In this document: in pieces, positions 1-13,218 of the stretch | How positions within the stretch are numbered: the stretch's first letter is position 1 | Layout of the letters: every line of letters begins with the position of its first letter | Source of the DNA: Symsagittifera roscoffensis | Taxonomy: Eukaryota > Xenacoelomorpha > Acoela > Convolutidae | Direction: 5' to 3' | NCBI RefSeq assembly: GCF_963678635.1 | Contig: NC_087065.1 | Location: forward strand, 62,026,754 to 62,090,753 | DNA: 64,000 bases | Position numbers and translations under genes: made by a program | The notes under the pieces: generated by a model | Database searches by the model: none | What the model saw: only the letters and a program-made list of their open reading frames with translations | What the model was told of the DNA's origin: nothing

Positions 1-544
1 CATCAGACAATATTACTTTTGCAAAGAAATCATCAACTCATTCAATTACTTCTCAGAAATATATCAGAAATTTCTTTAAATCTTATAAATCTCTAAAACC
101 AATATCTCCTCGTCGTATTACCGAAAAGAACATAGTCGTTACAATCTGGTCTACTTGAACAGCAACTGGCTATCCGTATTTACATATACTTGCTTGTTTC
201 CTTTTAACAGGGTAGACGAAAATAGGTGCTGATGAAATCAAAGCCAACTAATGCTCGCACGATTTGATTATGCAGTATTTGCAACTAGTCAGAGAACTAT
301 ATAAGCAAAACCTTGAGATTTTACTCTAGGGTAATGGGGCAAAAACACTTGGCAGGCAAAATTATGATCCAAAATTGAACAATCCAAATCGAGTCGATGG
401 AGTAGTGTTTACTTATCGAAAAAATGGATTAAGTTTTCAAACGTTTTTTGAGATATTTTAAATTGAAAATCATCACCCACTCACTATGTTAACTGCCATG
501 TGATATATTACGCATAAAGCAAAGTAATAGATAGACTAAATAGC
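1..544. other. AT-rich DNA, no feature seen
   Basis: No open frame, repeat family or splice-flanked exon that I could support. Confidence 0.4.
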
Positions 545-835
545 ATGCCTCAATTCGAGAAACGAATAATTTTTAAGACGGATTAAATCTCCGCTCACGC
601 GCTAGTAAAAAAAATCTCGAGCGTTTATTGCTTCATATTGGCAATCTTTAAACCCGCATAACTTAACCAAATTGATCACAGGTGAAATAGTTTTAAATTT
701 GAGCTCAGAACAACGATACGTTTCAAATGATATTGAAAAAAACTTCAGTCATAAAATGTTAATAGAAAAAACCACCCCGAGCACAAATGTTCCGTCACTT
801 TCTTCGAACAATAAAAACGACGATAGAAAATAGGA
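545..835 (+). repeat. R1 element, 3' part
   Basis: It shares 'AAGACGGATTAAATCTCCGC', 'CTTTAAACCCGCATAACTT', the 'GATCACAGGTGAAAT' block and the 'CCCGAGCACAAATGTTCCGT' end with the full copies at 2588 and 17668. The 5' third is missing. Confidence 0.75.
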
Positions 836-1885
836 ATAAGTAATTCCTTGAAAAAATCCTATCAAGCAAAAATCCTATTACAATTAATTCAAACTTCGGG
901 AAAAACAAACGCTACAGCTTTTTGAAAGAAGTTTGTTTAAGTCATAGCTGCTTTTTGATCAAGGAAATTGAAAACTGCTTAAATCGGTTTTTAAAATATG
1001 AGACCAGATTTATATTCATCTTTTGCACTTTTACAACAAAAAAGCAGGCAAACTGGCAGAAAAAATTACAAAAAAAATATCAAACAAAAATTTAATTCGT
1101 TGCTCTCGAATGAAGAACAAAGTTTTAATTAGTTGGTCTCGAGTTTAAAAAAATGGATGATATATATTTTTTAAATAACGAAGGAATAAAAATGCATGCT
1201 TTGGGATGTAAGGTGATAAAAATAAGCAGACAAATGATTGTCCAACAATTAAATGTTTCCAAGAAACAATTTTTTCTAATGGAATCGAGTTGAGCAATTG
1301 GATTTGAGCACGGCCGGATTTGACTACAGTACTTCCCGTCCCGAGTATTTATGTTACATATCGGCTAAATTGGCAGAAATAATCATTGGATTTGAATTTA
1401 ATATGAGGTACGGAACCGGTTACAATACCGTAACTCAAAAATGCTTCCACTACTTTTAAAATAATCATTTTTATGCTCAATCCCTTGTTATGTCAAAAAT
1501 TTTGAAATTTCGTTTGACACTGAAGAAGCAGATCATCTTATAACTGTTTAAACTTCCAGAGTTTTTAATGATCAACAATTTTCAGATGTCATTGAACTCG
1601 AGCAAACATAAAAACAACTATTGACTTTCCACAAACCAAACTTGAAAAATGGGCAAATAAGTAATTTTGAATTCCACTGAGCAATAAATCCAGTTTTGAA
1701 AACAGACATTCACCTTTTAACGCACGCCATTTGTACTGTTGCTATTGGAGAGAAAAATTTTTCCAATTAGCAAAAAAATGTGAACTTAAAAAAATTAACC
1801 AGTTTCTATGTATGTATAACAGATTATTCCGAACAATTAGCCAAAAAACTCATTAAGAAAAGATAAAACTATTAAAATTTATGAT
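836..1885. other. AT-rich DNA with degenerate repeat scraps
   Basis: Short matches to the T/R2 vocabulary occur (for example 'AATAAGCAGACAAATGATTG' near 1224, also at 27570). No coding signal. Confidence 0.35.
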
Positions 1886-2132
1886 GTACCGGAAACGAAC
1901 CCCAGGCCACGAAACTAAGAAACGCTCCTTCTAGTATCTGCGCCATGGGCACAAACCATGAATCCAGAAACTAAAGTAAAACAGATAATTTGCTATTGCA
2001 GAGAAAATACACCAGATATAATGCTATTGATGCAAAATTTTCCCCAAACGAGTTATTTTATTTGCGACTTGGGATAGAAAAAAAGTAGACTTCGTGATAT
2101 GACACTATGCTTCGCAAGTGTCAAACAGACGA
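1886..2132 (-). repeat. T element, subfamily D: tRNA-like core plus right tail
   Basis: On the minus strand 1955-1888 reads as a tRNA-like core, with A-box-like TGGCGCAGATAC and B-box-like GGTTCGTTTCC. To the right lies the shared tail: 'TATTTGCGACTTGGGATAG' then 'CTTCGCAAGTGTC'. The left hairpin end is missing. Confidence 0.55.
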
Positions 2133-2587
2133 CGAAATCAAAAAAATCAATTCAAACTTTTTTTCCCAAAATTACAGCTAATCTTTTTGCAAAGAGCGAG
2201 TGAATAATGTAATAAAAAAAAGGAAAAAATTAGAAGCAATAATGGCTAACGTAACGTTAAAGTAGTAGTCAAATTTCATTGGAAAAATCCAGACCCAGTT
2301 TTTCTCGACACTGAGAAAACTCAGACCCAGTTTTTTTTTCGACATGACAGATTTTTAAAATTTGTTTTGAATCCAAATCACGGCGAATTGGGCTTCAATA
2401 TGAGATCAAACTTAAGTTCTACTAGCTTTCCTGTAGGTAGTCAAAACTAAAATTAAAAAAAGGGCAAAAAAAATTAAAAAACGGAACCTACGCCATAGTT
2501 ACTTTACACTCTTCGCCATAGTTCTTAACAAAATTTGAGCGCGGACAACTACGATAGCAAATGTAGAAACTATTTCCTGAGCAAAAG

Positions 2588-3120
2588 CGAGTACAAAACC
2601 GAACAAGACTGCTCGTGTCAGCTCGCGAAGCCCTGAATGTTCCGACTGCCTTTTAAGATTTATTGAGCAGCAGTAATACATAAAAAAAATTAAATGAAAT
2701 AAAATAAATTTGAAATTTGTAATGAAAATCATCCCTCCACACGCCATATAAAGTACAAAAAGATAGATTTTGTTCCTTGTAACAAATCAATTATGGCAAA
2801 TAAGCTTCGTTCAACCAATTTGGAACGATTTATAAGACGGATTAAATCTCCGCTTACGCGTTAACAGCGCGAATTATATTGCGCGTTAATTGTCCCAAAT
2901 TGGTCAAAATGTAAATCTTTAAACCCTCATAACTTTACGAAAAATGATCACAGGTGAAATCTCTTTTCAAATTTAAGCTCAGGACAACAATACCTTTTGA
3001 ATGATATAAAAAATTCCGTCAAAAATGGCTAGTTAAAAAGTCGAAATTTGTCTGAAGAAAAAAAACCCACCCCGAGCACAAATATTCCGTTACTTTCGTA
3101 TCGAAAGTCGGAACAATTAG
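2588..3120 (+). repeat. R1 element, near full length
   Basis: It begins AACAAGACTGCTCGTGTCAG and ends ...CGAAAGTCGGAACAATTA. The 3' end carries the hairpin ACTTTCG-TAT-CGAAAGT. Closest relatives are at 17668 and 50043. No coding capacity. Confidence 0.8.
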
Positions 3121-3324
3121 TTAAATAAGTCTTCATTTTGGTCAATTTTTTTGCGTCTTTGCACATTTCTTCTTTAAAAGCGTTATTAGCTATTAATTCG
3201 TTCTATGACGTAAAATGTGACGTAGGGAATGAAATCTGAATGCATAGCCACAAAAGCGACCAAGCGTTGAAGATTGACTTTTATACCATCACCGATAGCG
3301 AATGAGTGCTATTTACGAACTAAC

Positions 3325-3378
3325 CTTAGCTTTGTCAGGAGAGATGCCATGTTTGCGAGACACATACTTTGCGTAGAG
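3325..3378 (-). CDS. Locus C exon 3
   Basis: It is 18 codons, LYAKYVSRKHGISPDKAK, acceptor CATGTTTCAG, donor GTTAGT, phase 0. It has the same LY start and basic character as the exon 3 copies of loci A and B. No exon 4 (MKANLR type) is visible between here and position 1; it may lie outside the window. Confidence 0.58.
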
Positions 3379-4662
3379 CTGAAACATGAACAGAGGATTG
3401 GATAAAAAATCATCATGAAGAATCCTATCCATGTCTATCAAAATATTAACAACTCGATGAAGAAAATAAGCGTTAACATATAACCAGAAATTCAAAATTC
3501 CAAGTGTTTTCACACGTCGCGACATATTCAGACTTCATACAAATTTGATGTTTTTAGAAAATAGAAATGAGAGTATGTTAACAAAAAGTGTTTCAAAGAA
3601 ACATGATAAAACTCCAATTAATTAATTAATTTTTGTCAAATGATCGTTTTTTTTCTTCGCAAAACCAAAAGCAAGGCACAAATTTTATTTTACAGTTCTC
3701 AGTTCGACTAGAGCCTTCTCGAGCAATAAGCTGAAATGGAAAAGCTAGTTTGCATGGAAAAACGGTCACTGAAGGGAAATTCAAACTCTCTTTACGGTAT
3801 TTTGAGTAAAGCTACAAAAAAATTGTCATTGCCGAAGCCAGTGTAATGACGTATAGTGAAAACTATAATGAGAACTTACAATCGTATGATTTGACTATCG
3901 TATAACGTATAAACGTATTATGACCTTGCTTTCATATGAAGATCGTCCAACTGTATAACTTGAAATTCATTTTGTATTCCAATCAAAATTATTGTCATAG
4001 ATTTTGAAAGCTAAAAGATCGCCTCCATAATCCTTATCAAACGAAAAAAATTTTGTACCAAAATTGAGAAAAGTTATGAACAAAAAATTCTAAAAATAAC
4101 GAAAAAAACTTCAATTTTTAAAATTTTCTGATACACTTGAGAACAATTTATACACATGAGGCAAAGCGGAGCTTCACACATTTTGCGATAAGGGACAAAT
4201 GTTGAAACAATCATTGCCAACAGAAAGTTGCAAAGGAGTCAATGAACGTAGCGAAACAGAAAAAAAACGGACTTGTTTTTTGAAAAAATCTCAACTTTCG
4301 AATTCCTAACAAAAACATAAAGCTGAAACATGAAACGAGGATTAGGGGTAAAATCGACACGAGGAAAATCAACAAGTTCCTATCTTAATAGTGATTTGGG
4401 AGAACTCAGAAATCAATTTGTGCCGAGCAAAAAAGCTGTGCGCTCCCCTATTGATGGGCGACCAAGGTTGGGCGACTAGCAGCAACAACCTAAAAAAGGT
4501 CGACAAAATTCCTCGAGAAAATCCTAGATCTGCCCCTGATCCAAACTACCAAAAAATAATTCATTTTTCATAGCATTAATGAAAAGGCTGGGCTTTACAT
4601 TGAAATTTTATTAGACAGATCATTTGCTGTAAAAAAACGTTGCGTAATTGTAAGACATTTAC

Positions 4663-4761
4663 CTCAAAATGACTCTTAGATTTGCATCCAGCTTCTGGTT
4701 CAAATTGATGCTTGTTTTCCGTCTTTCGATCGTCGAAGAGCTTGATGAAGAAAATTTGTTC
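4663..4761 (-). CDS. Locus C exon 2
   Basis: It is 33 codons with a strong acceptor (TTTGACTGCTTCAG) and donor GTAAATG, phase 0. It begins EQIFFIKLFDDRK and ends KSKSHFE, matching locus A exon 2 at both ends with an 8-residue longer middle. I join it to exon 1 at 7431-7628 across about 2.7 kb because frames and domain order fit. Confidence 0.6.
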
Positions 4762-5984
4762 CTGAAGCAGTCAAAAGAGAAACTGTTAGTTATTTAAAAT
4801 TAGAAACATTAGCCAAATGATAGTCAAGGGTGAATTATCGAAGTGAAGACCGTGTTGTTTTTTGTTGTAGTTATTTTAAGAAAAAAATGAAACTTATTAG
4901 CGCTCAAATTTAAATGCTCACAGTTTGACGTTTGATTCATTTTAAGTTCCATTCAAATTGATTTCCAAAATGAATTTGAATTTGAGCAATAAAAATATTC
5001 ATAAGGGCAAACTAAGCCATATGAAAAAAGTTACTACGCCTGTAGGCTTCGCACCGCCAACTTGCAAATTTAGAGCCTCACATCTTTGAATTTGCACCAT
5101 GATAGCTTGGTGCCAGGCGAAAACTAGCCATCATCAAAGCAGATGAGATGAAATTAAATTGCTAAGGCTATGCAGCAGAAATGAGCCCTTATTTGCGAGT
5201 TAGGTCGGGAAAAAAATATTTACGAGTTAGGTTGCTTGTAGAAAAACTAAGCTATAGGCTAATAGGGCCTGTTTCTGTTATTGTTTCGAGTTCTAAGCAG
5301 CACAACAATACAACACGCCTTACAAACCTTGCTGATGTTCAGAATTAAACATTGCGTGGTGTTCAAATCGGATTCATACGATAGGAAGCTCACTAATCAA
5401 GCAGCAGAGAATGTTCCGATCACATTCATTAAAAAATAGAAAAACAGTTTTTTTTATTTTCTTACTGTCGTTTTTTAAGCGGGTAGTGTGATTCGAGAAC
5501 TATACACTTGCGTAGAAAATTAGTCAAATAGCCATGATGGACAGCATTTGCATTCAAAAATGAAAAAAACTGTTTGCAAAATAATTTTAAATTTCTTTTA
5601 GAAAAACTTTTTTTTTTGCCAAACAAAAACCCACAATAAACATCCACAACTACTTTTCTTTATAATTAAATCAGTGGTACCTTTGTGGTACCTGATTCTG
5701 TGTAGAAAAAAAAATAAAACACATCCGAATAAAGTTCCTCCCCATTTACAATGGTCGGAACAAAAAGGGAAAATACCATGATGTAGTAATTTAGGCGAAC
5801 AGGCACAAGCAGACACGCGATAATTTGGTAGTACGCCAGTAAATCACTGTATCAGTTATGGAAAACGCGCTGACCCGATCAGTGAATCAAAACTGCATTA
5901 TTCAACACAGTAGCGAAACTGCAGGACCGCAAACACGAGCGAGAAAGCGGCAAAGATTCAGGCGCTTTAAAATGCGCAAAATTC
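4762..5984. other. Intron of locus C: T-tail scraps
   Basis: Around 5185-5250 'TTTGCGAGTTAGGTCGGGAA' resembles the T right tail. The remainder is AT-rich without an exon I can support. Confidence 0.35.
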
Positions 5985-6352
5985 AAATTTTTCATGTAAT
6001 AATTTGGAATGCAACAAACTAAAACCAACCCCACTAAGTTTGCATGTAATAAAATAAAATGTATTAGACCAAACAGTGTATAAATTATTCTTTTCAAAAA
6101 TCTGGCGAAGTATATCAAGTTAAAAAATTTCTGCAATAGGATTTAAGTTATTATCCTGTTGTATGAAGTAAATAGCCTTTTTCGATTCATTTGATGAATT
6201 AAAAAGCATCAATTGCGTAAGCTTATTACTAATCAAATGTCAAAGCATGTGGGATTATACAGCTAATACATCCTACTGATTCAAAAAACGCCACGAAAAG
6301 TAGCACTTACATTTGCGACTTAGCTTAAAAAACGTTGCATCGTACCTTACAC
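5985..6352 (+). repeat. T element, subfamily A, right part
   Basis: It contains 'AATAATTTGGAATGCAACAA', 'TTCATTTGATGAATTAAAAA', 'AATGTCAAAGCATG' and the tail 'TTTGCGACTTAGCTTAAAAA', in the same order as in the full copy at 13606. The left end and tRNA-like core are absent. Confidence 0.65.
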
Positions 6353-6779
6353 TATGCTACGATGGTGAATCACATGAACGAAATAAAACAAAAAAAAATT
6401 CTTGCCACGAGCACCACGGTTCTAAAATTAATCTTCTAGCTAATTCATTAAATCTTTGATTGCATGCAATTGATCTAATTATTACGCAATTTGGTTCAAA
6501 AATCTGGTATTTTATACTAGCACTTCGGTGTAAAACTGGCAAAATCACTGTTCCTGGTCGGAATTCCTAAAAAGGAATCCAGTCGAGTCCTAATAAAAAC
6601 TTTTCAAAAAGATAAAGTCCATTGCCCGATGACTACAGCATTTACCAGGGTAGTGAAAAACAGTGAAAAATATTTAGTACAAACTTCGTATAATTTTATA
6701 CGCAGATAATTATTGAAACTAAAACCGTTTTTGAAACCAAGCACCCGTTTTTTGTAATTTCAACTTCTTGCATTATTAA

Positions 6780-7170
6780 AGGTCACATTTGAGCTCTGCG
6801 TGGAAAGCGAAAATCAGAAATGAGCTCCAGTAAATCAACAACCAAATCACTTAGCCGACAGACAGTTAGAAAAGAGACAATGAAAGTTTTTAAACAAAAA
6901 CCCAGCCTTCGAATTGAAGAATAATAGTATATAGCTTCAAAGTTCTTGAATTTTAAGAACAATTTATGATCGACAGTTTTTTTTGATGCAATTATTTCAA
7001 TTTGAGAAAACAGGAGCAATATAAAATGCTTTTATTCCTATGGAAAATCTTAAATCAAAACCGCAAAAAAATCGAATCCGAGCGTGAACCAATAGTAAAA
7101 CTTTTCCTGAAAAAAGTAACAAAAATCATCAAGACCTAGATCAGAGTCATCACTAAGCGTGGCCCTTTTT
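6780..7170. repeat. R2 element fragment
   Basis: It shares 'TTCTTGAATTTTAAGAACAA', 'CAATTTGAGAAAACAGG', 'ACTTTTTCCTGAAAAAAGT' -like and 'CATCAAGACCTAGATCAGAG' blocks with 43725-44245. It lies in the locus C intron. Confidence 0.55.
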
Positions 7171-7430
7171 CCTTATCATCCCCCATCTGCAAACTTTTCC
7201 CCCATCTGCAAAGTAAAATTACTGTTCCCACCAACCGATTGTTATGAAAATTGACAAGCTAACTAATTGGGTCATGACAAACATATTTGGTTTTCATAAT
7301 TCACCTTGTTAAAATCCTCATTACACCATAAAATTGATGCTGATGTGAGGTGGGGGAGGAAAAAAAGCCCTGAGCGTGATACGTTTGAGGAGCGGTGATT
7401 ACATAAATTCGGAACAACAATTTTACTTAC

Positions 7431-7628
7431 ATTTATGTCCACCCATCCCACTAGCTGCTCTCTATAAACATGGCACCATAGTGGTTCCTCTACTGGTGGA
7501 AATTTAAATCCACATCCTATGGTTTTACAGTCGTGATACAGCATTTTTCTCAGGAAAACGAGAAAATTCATTTTCTCTTTGTATTCCCCGCTGGCTTGAA
7601 TCAGATTGTTTTCAAAGTCAATGTCCAT
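7431..7628 (-). CDS. Locus C exon 1
   Basis: It is 66 codons from ATG (7628) to ...LVGWVDIN before GTAAGTAA, phase 0. It shares the pattern F/L-L-x-x-M-L (VFLRKML), a Cys-containing middle (CGFKF, WCHV) and the terminal LVxWxD with locus A exon 1, at low identity. Joined to the exon at 4761 it gives W-x4-QIFFIKL, the same spacing as W-x4-GIFTVKI in locus A. It is therefore a diverged, apparently unbroken paralogue. Confidence 0.6.
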
Positions 7629-7857
7629 TTTTCAAAGTCACAAGAAAAGCTTGTTGTTGTCTAACGACTGAATTAATTTAGCATTTGATCCAAATGGGGC
7701 CTGGAAAAATAGACGACTATCAAATTAGACGGAAGCACTTACAAGAAAATAATATATATTTGCTAAACTGCAATTCTGAGAAACAACAACTGTTATTCCT
7801 GCGAATCGCAGAGGAGCTATCAGTAGGACTTAACAAGCCTGACGAAGGATAGTCCAT

Positions 7858-8115
7858 TTGTATTATCTCCCAACAATTCAGACTGTGTTATTTTTGCAGA
7901 GCGAAGTTTTTTTTAGGAACCCAAGGCCCTTTTTTGCTTCTAGAACTTACAGGTGGTACAATTATTGCAGCCGAAATTGGTCTGGCTGTAGTAAACCTGG
8001 AGCTAGAGGTCCAGTGAGAGCTCGTCCTCACATACTATCATTGCCATGGCATGAGATCGGATACACGATCTGACGTTTTCAAAGTGAACGCCTTCCACTA
8101 TGCTCGCATAGATGC
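7858..8115 (+). pseudogene. Copy of the 51966-52470 element, second part
   Basis: Around 7955-8010 it reads GGTIIAAEIGLAVVNLELEV then a stop, matching TTIAAEVVQTVVDLKLEV at 52311. DNA similarity continues through 'TCATTGCCATGG' and 'ATCTGACG'. It lies 230 bases upstream of locus C exon 1 on the opposite strand. Confidence 0.45.
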
Positions 8116-10158
8116 AAAATTTCAAAAAAATTTTGTCGAAATACCGCGTTGGACAAAATCACCAATGGATTTAGATTTTTAAAAGATGGCGGAACCAAAT
8201 TCGGTTGTCACTACTGATGCGTTGTATCCAATTTTAACGGAAAATTATTGACCAGTTTAGAAATCAAGAAATCCAGGCGACCACAGTCACGAACCCGACC
8301 TTATATATATATAGCTCCGGAGAAAATTAAAAGCAAAAAAATTGACTAAATATATATTGCTATAGCAAAACCAGTGAATATGATTTACGAAGAGCAAGTT
8401 AAACTGAATTCTGGAATCGAAAATCCGACAGAGTAACTCAAAAATGGCAGCGAATTACTGAAATACCGAATCCGACGTTGGCCAAAAACTCCAGGACGTG
8501 AAAATAGATGGTATGTGAATTAAAACAGGCAATTATCAAGACTTTTTATTATAAGATGTTTGATTGGTAAATTTTTGTTCGCCGAAAAATCAGTTTTTTT
8601 TTGGAAAAAGCAAACAATTTTCATGCGGCGGTACTTTGAGGACTGCATCAAAACCATTTCATCATTTTTTTACGTGTAGTGAATGATCGCTAAGTTACAT
8701 CACTCTGGACTATAGAAAGGATACCAAAATCTATGAGAAGGTAACCACTCCTAATCACGTTACCCGTCTCGTAATCAGATTTAACCGAAACATTTCCTAT
8801 TTTTTCCAATAACTGTGGTAAGTTTCTTTCGTATGTTGAAATTGGATGGAAATCCGCGGTCCTAGACTGAAAAACAGTTTTAATGCAGTTTTGAAAGTAC
8901 TGTCACATGAAAAGTGTTTACTATTTACCAAAACTGCCGACTTTTTGGCAAACAAAATATCACCACTCCAACCTCAAAGAATTTCTTTGATTGTTGCATA
9001 TTTTACGCTAAATACCTACCATCGATTTTCACAGCGATTTTTTGGAACTTTTGGCTAGCATTGGCTTCGGTTTTTCAGTATTCTGCTGCTAATGTTGTGG
9101 TCTCTTGTGGATTTTCTATTTCAGAGTTCAGTTTAACGTGTTCGTCATAAATAATTTTCACGGTTTTGCTGGATCATTTTCTTCGTCGTTGTATTTAGGG
9201 TCAAGCTTGTGACTGTGATTGCGTGAAATTCAAATAGTTTTCGTAATTTCCGAATTTGTCATTGGTTTCCGTTACAATTTGGGACAACGCATCAATAGTG
9301 ACAAAGACAACCGTATTTGTTTTTGCCATCTGTTTTAAGTGACAATCTATCATCGATGATAATTTGTCACCTTCAATTTTTTTTCTCACAAATTTTGAAT
9401 CTTTGCAACTGAAACTTCATTGCAGGCTGCAAACAATTAATGTTTCCACCCGATGACAAATCACTTATGTCTGCTTTCTTATAATTATAGTTAAGCCGAA
9501 ACATCTATTTTCCTTTGAGGTGCTTCCGTTTTATTTGATTGTTGTCTAATTTCCTAGGCCCCATCGCAATTCTCAATTTGTGACACACATCGATCAAAAT
9601 TGACTTGAAGTCACTGTGCTTCACTTCATATATTCATGATGTCGACTACTAAATCGTTCATTCTCAGATATCTAAAAAAAGATGTCTCGCAAAACCACAG
9701 AAACCTGAGGAATTTCTCGAGTCTTTTTTCACTTCGGCGAATGCCTATTTGACATTCTTCGCCTCGGCCTCTGATCTTGGCTACCTTGCAGTTCCAAACA
9801 TTTATTAAGTACAATCTTGGGCAACTCGCCTTACCAACTGGGTGCTCAGGGAACTCGCTATACAAACCAGTGAAAATCAACACTCACATGCATGCATGCA
9901 AGTCAAAATACATCCTTCGTTCAGAACTTCCTTATTGGAAATTGAAGTTATTCTATGAACTCAGAATTCTTCAGACGAAAGTTAAAGTTTCAAAAATTAA
10001 CAAAACTGCACAGCAGCCAATCGGCGCATCATCACACAACTCAGTACACAAGAAAGTATTAAATTTTAATTCTCGAAGAAAAAATAGAGCCAGCAAAATT
10101 ACTGAAGATACTATTTATTATCTATTGCTGCTTTCTGTAGACCTCGAGACTGTTGAAC
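8116..10158. other. Intergenic, with unassigned minus-strand open frames
   Basis: Minus-strand open stretches at 9389-9201 (KLSSMIDCHLKQMAKTNTVV) and 9883-9626 (FPEHPVGKASCPRLYLINV) have protein-like composition. They lack recognisable domains and convincing splice sites, so I leave them uncalled. Confidence 0.3.
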
Positions 10159-10280
10159 TCAAACCGACCCTAATCTAGTCGTAAATTCGTCACGTAACAA
10201 TTCTTCAATCAAGTCATCAACTATTTCGATCCTGATGGGAACGCCCACCTTGTTGAACTGTAGAGACCCATTTCAATACA
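10159..10280 (-). pseudogene. Possible terminal exon downstream of locus B (copy 1)
   Basis: Following a CGCCAG acceptor, one frame reads NGSLQFNKVGVPIRIEIVD and then DLIEELLRDEFTT to a stop at 10159, but with a stop two codons after the acceptor. A DNA-level relative lies at 19286-19459. Its position below locus B exon 4 fits a phase-1 last exon of that gene, but this is conjecture. No family recognised. Confidence 0.35.
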
Positions 10281-11479
10281 CTGGCGAAGTCGCTAAAACC
10301 AAACAAGGAATTAAAACAGGCGCAGTGAAGAAAATATTAGAAAAATAGAGTTCCGCATTTGTTTTCTCCAATCATCAGCAAAAAAAATATTTAGAGAAAA
10401 AAAATCAAGCAACAAGTAATATTCACATCGATGTTTTAAACAAAGAGGCGGAGAAAAGCTTCGCTTCCTTGCGATACAACTCAAGCATAGAATGACAAAC
10501 TAGTAGCCACAAATTCAGACGAACCCAGCTTAAGTGACAAAAAGTTTGAAGACGAGCTAAATCTACCAACGAGATAGAACTGAAAAAGGGCAATGAGATC
10601 AAAGATAATCGAACTCGTACCTACTGGTCAAAAGCCACATGCCTTAACCACCCGCTTATTTGTGAATAATGTTGATTAGTTAGGGCGTCTTGTTTAATCA
10701 CACTTAGGCTTCCAAATCCACTTTCCCAAACATCTACAGTCTGCAATGAACAGCCTTCAATTGAAACAAGCAACTATACTTGAAGTAAAAGATAAAAAAG
10801 CTGCAGTGCATTTCTTAACGAATCCTCGCTAAGTTTTTTTGGAAGTTTGTTGCAGAGTTCCGCTTCCAACGGCACAAAGTCTACCTTCAACAGGTTCTGA
10901 CCCTTTAAAATAGCATACTATTTTGATTTAAAAGTACAATCAATCATACCTAGTCAGCTACAAACAACGGAAAAACTGATTGACTTCAACTTTGAAACAT
11001 TTCGAAACGGAAATCTCTGATCAAACTAAAAATCATTCACATCTTATGGGCAAATTCCAATTTCAATAACGGATAGTGATTTGCCTTTTTTATCAAATGA
11101 ATTTGAATGGAAGTTTAAAAAAATCAAGAGTCAAACCGCGGAAACACAAATTTGATCAGGACTTTTTTTTCCAAAAAAAACACTCATACGCCGTAATAAA
11201 TGTCTCCGCTTCCTTCACTGACACTTGAAAGCAAAAAAAAAACAGCCGTAAAACTAAAATTAAATGCGTTCATTAACAGTTAAAAACGGCTCAGAACTTC
11301 GAAACGCTATATTGTGAAAAACATCCATCTTTATGAAGCTTAAATTAATTTTAAGCGACACCAATTAGTGGTATTGCAAAAGATTGCCAATCTTTTTCTT
11401 GAACTGTTCCAGATAGAGTGGAACCGTAAGAACTGAAAAAAGTATAGCCTCAAGCGGCAATTCAATATTTTCTCACTTA
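10281..11479. other. AT-rich DNA between locus B fragments
   Basis: It contains a T-type left-end-like piece near 10444 (GAGGCGGAGAAAAGCTTCGC) and an R2-like scrap at 11030-11190. No exon supported. Confidence 0.35.
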
Positions 11480-12000
11480 GTGTCGGTCTGAAGCGCTGAA
11501 CATTGTCCATAGTTTCATCTGAGAGTACTGCTTTTGCCAGAACTCGGAAGCCCCGAGGGTGATCTCTATCAAACACCTTGTTTATCGTAACATATTCACC
11601 CATAGCTTGGTCTTCTCTGAGATCCTCAAACACTCGAATGGTGATGTTTTCAATCGCTCTCCTTACTGCTCTTTTCTTCACTCTTCGCCAGCTATCGCCA
11701 TACATTTGTATAGCTTCAGCCTAGTTTATTTTGAGATCCAACAGCCCAGTCTCTTCCTCATTGTAGACAAAATGGAAGAATTTGTACGGTGAACTTGAGC
11801 TGTTTCAAATTGCGATGGAGCAAAATCAAGTGTCTATTGATACGGCAAGGTTTTCAGTCCCAACTGATTTCGGATGTACGACTTCATAGCCAAATAGATC
11901 ATTTTCATCGACATCGAAAGATTCGCTAAATAATCGATATCCTCGGATGAAGCTTTCTCGATGATATTTGCTTTATTCGAAACCTCGGCTGTCTCGCAGC
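11480..12000 (-). pseudogene. Locus B exon 4, 3' part (frameshifted)
   Basis: Pieces align in order with locus A exon 4 across several frames: 'SSEDIDYLANL' near 11955-11935, 'NEEETGLLDLK' near 11763-11730, and the C-terminal module 'ITIRVFEDLREDQAMGEYV' near 11646-11590 with 'HPRGFRVLAKA' near 11565. Two frame changes and a stop separate the pieces. A GTGAG donor at the position of the locus A donor follows 'RFRPT'. Confidence 0.65.
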
Positions 12001-12049
12001 TTCCTGCGACAGTTCGTTGGCTTCGCGTGAACCCAGTTGATGTCATTAT

Positions 12050-13218
12050 TTGCTATTTACCTAACTATTTGAATCACCATTGCAAAGACACCAGGTTTTG
12101 GACGTTCATCGACGGCACATGTCGCCGAATGAGTTGAACTTAAAGCTCCATTTAGATTTTTCATCGGTGACTTCTGGCTGTGCATCACGTTAGTACACGA
12201 ATCATGAGAATGAAAATGTTGAAGTGATTGCTATTCTTGTTTAAAATTTATTTCATTTGAATTTACAAGGAAACGTTTTTTTCTCATGAAAACTTTAATT
12301 AAAAAGTTGCGTTGGTTAAATATACATTGGGTACTAAATAAAATTGTCGTGAGTTCAAAGTCGTAGTTTACACTGGCATGCAAATAAGCAATTTACCACA
12401 TCCTATTTCCTAAACCACTAGAGCCAGTGAACGAAAAAGCTATCTTGAAATGAACCAATAGAAATACATCTAACGATAGGACTGTTTGTGTATCTTTATC
12501 AAAGGGAAATCTAAAATCCAACTGTTCCACTAGCTGTTCCGACCATTGAAAATGGGGGAGAACTTTGTATTCGGGTCAGTTTTAGTTTTTTTTGCTTTTT
12601 GTTTTCCACATAAAATCAGGGTACCACAAATAATAATCGGACTGGGTTGAGTGATATATCATATTTAAGCATTTTAATTCTTAATCGAACCACATTAAAA
12701 AAATTCCCAACATTTTTTTTCTAGTGTCGATTAAAAACCGGCTAAAAGCTTTGCTTTTTCGCCTAATTTCGAGCTTATAAGGTGAGCGTTCAGGCTTACA
12801 ATAGCTTATTTAAGCTTAAATTAGGCCATGAAAACTTAGTTTTACTGAAATAAAGTGCTCAAATATTTTCGAAACAAAAACTTCACAAAATTTCTGCAAA
12901 AAAATTAAAAAAAGTTTTTGAAAATTGTTTAAATTGTTTTTACTATTTTTTTCCCGTTTTTCTAGCCATTTTTCTACAAAAACTCTTTCCCAAATTGGCC
13001 TATTTGACAATGACTCGCATTTACCTAATTTCTTTTTTTTATTCAGATTTTTTATGATACCACAGAAAAAAAACGACAATAATTTGAAACAAAATTTTAA
13101 GACTATGGTCGGATAATTTATGTGGTACTTGCACAGTAACCAGCTATCCTTGTTAAATATTGACTTCTTTCCAGAATTGATCCAATAAAAAATCTATAAT
13201 TTTACTTATTTTGAATGT
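12050..13218. other. Insertion separating the two halves of locus B exon 4
   Basis: About 1.1 kb absent from the corresponding place in locus A exon 4, where the coding sequence is continuous. AT-rich, with no recognisable element ends and no coding potential beyond chance. Confidence 0.45.

Noticed and set aside
7306-7371. Possible alternative exon 2 of locus C just below exon 1 (GLFF...NEDFNK before GTGAAT)
   Set aside because: The resemblance is weak and the donor is poor. The exon at 4663-4761 has better splice sites and the diagnostic HFE end.
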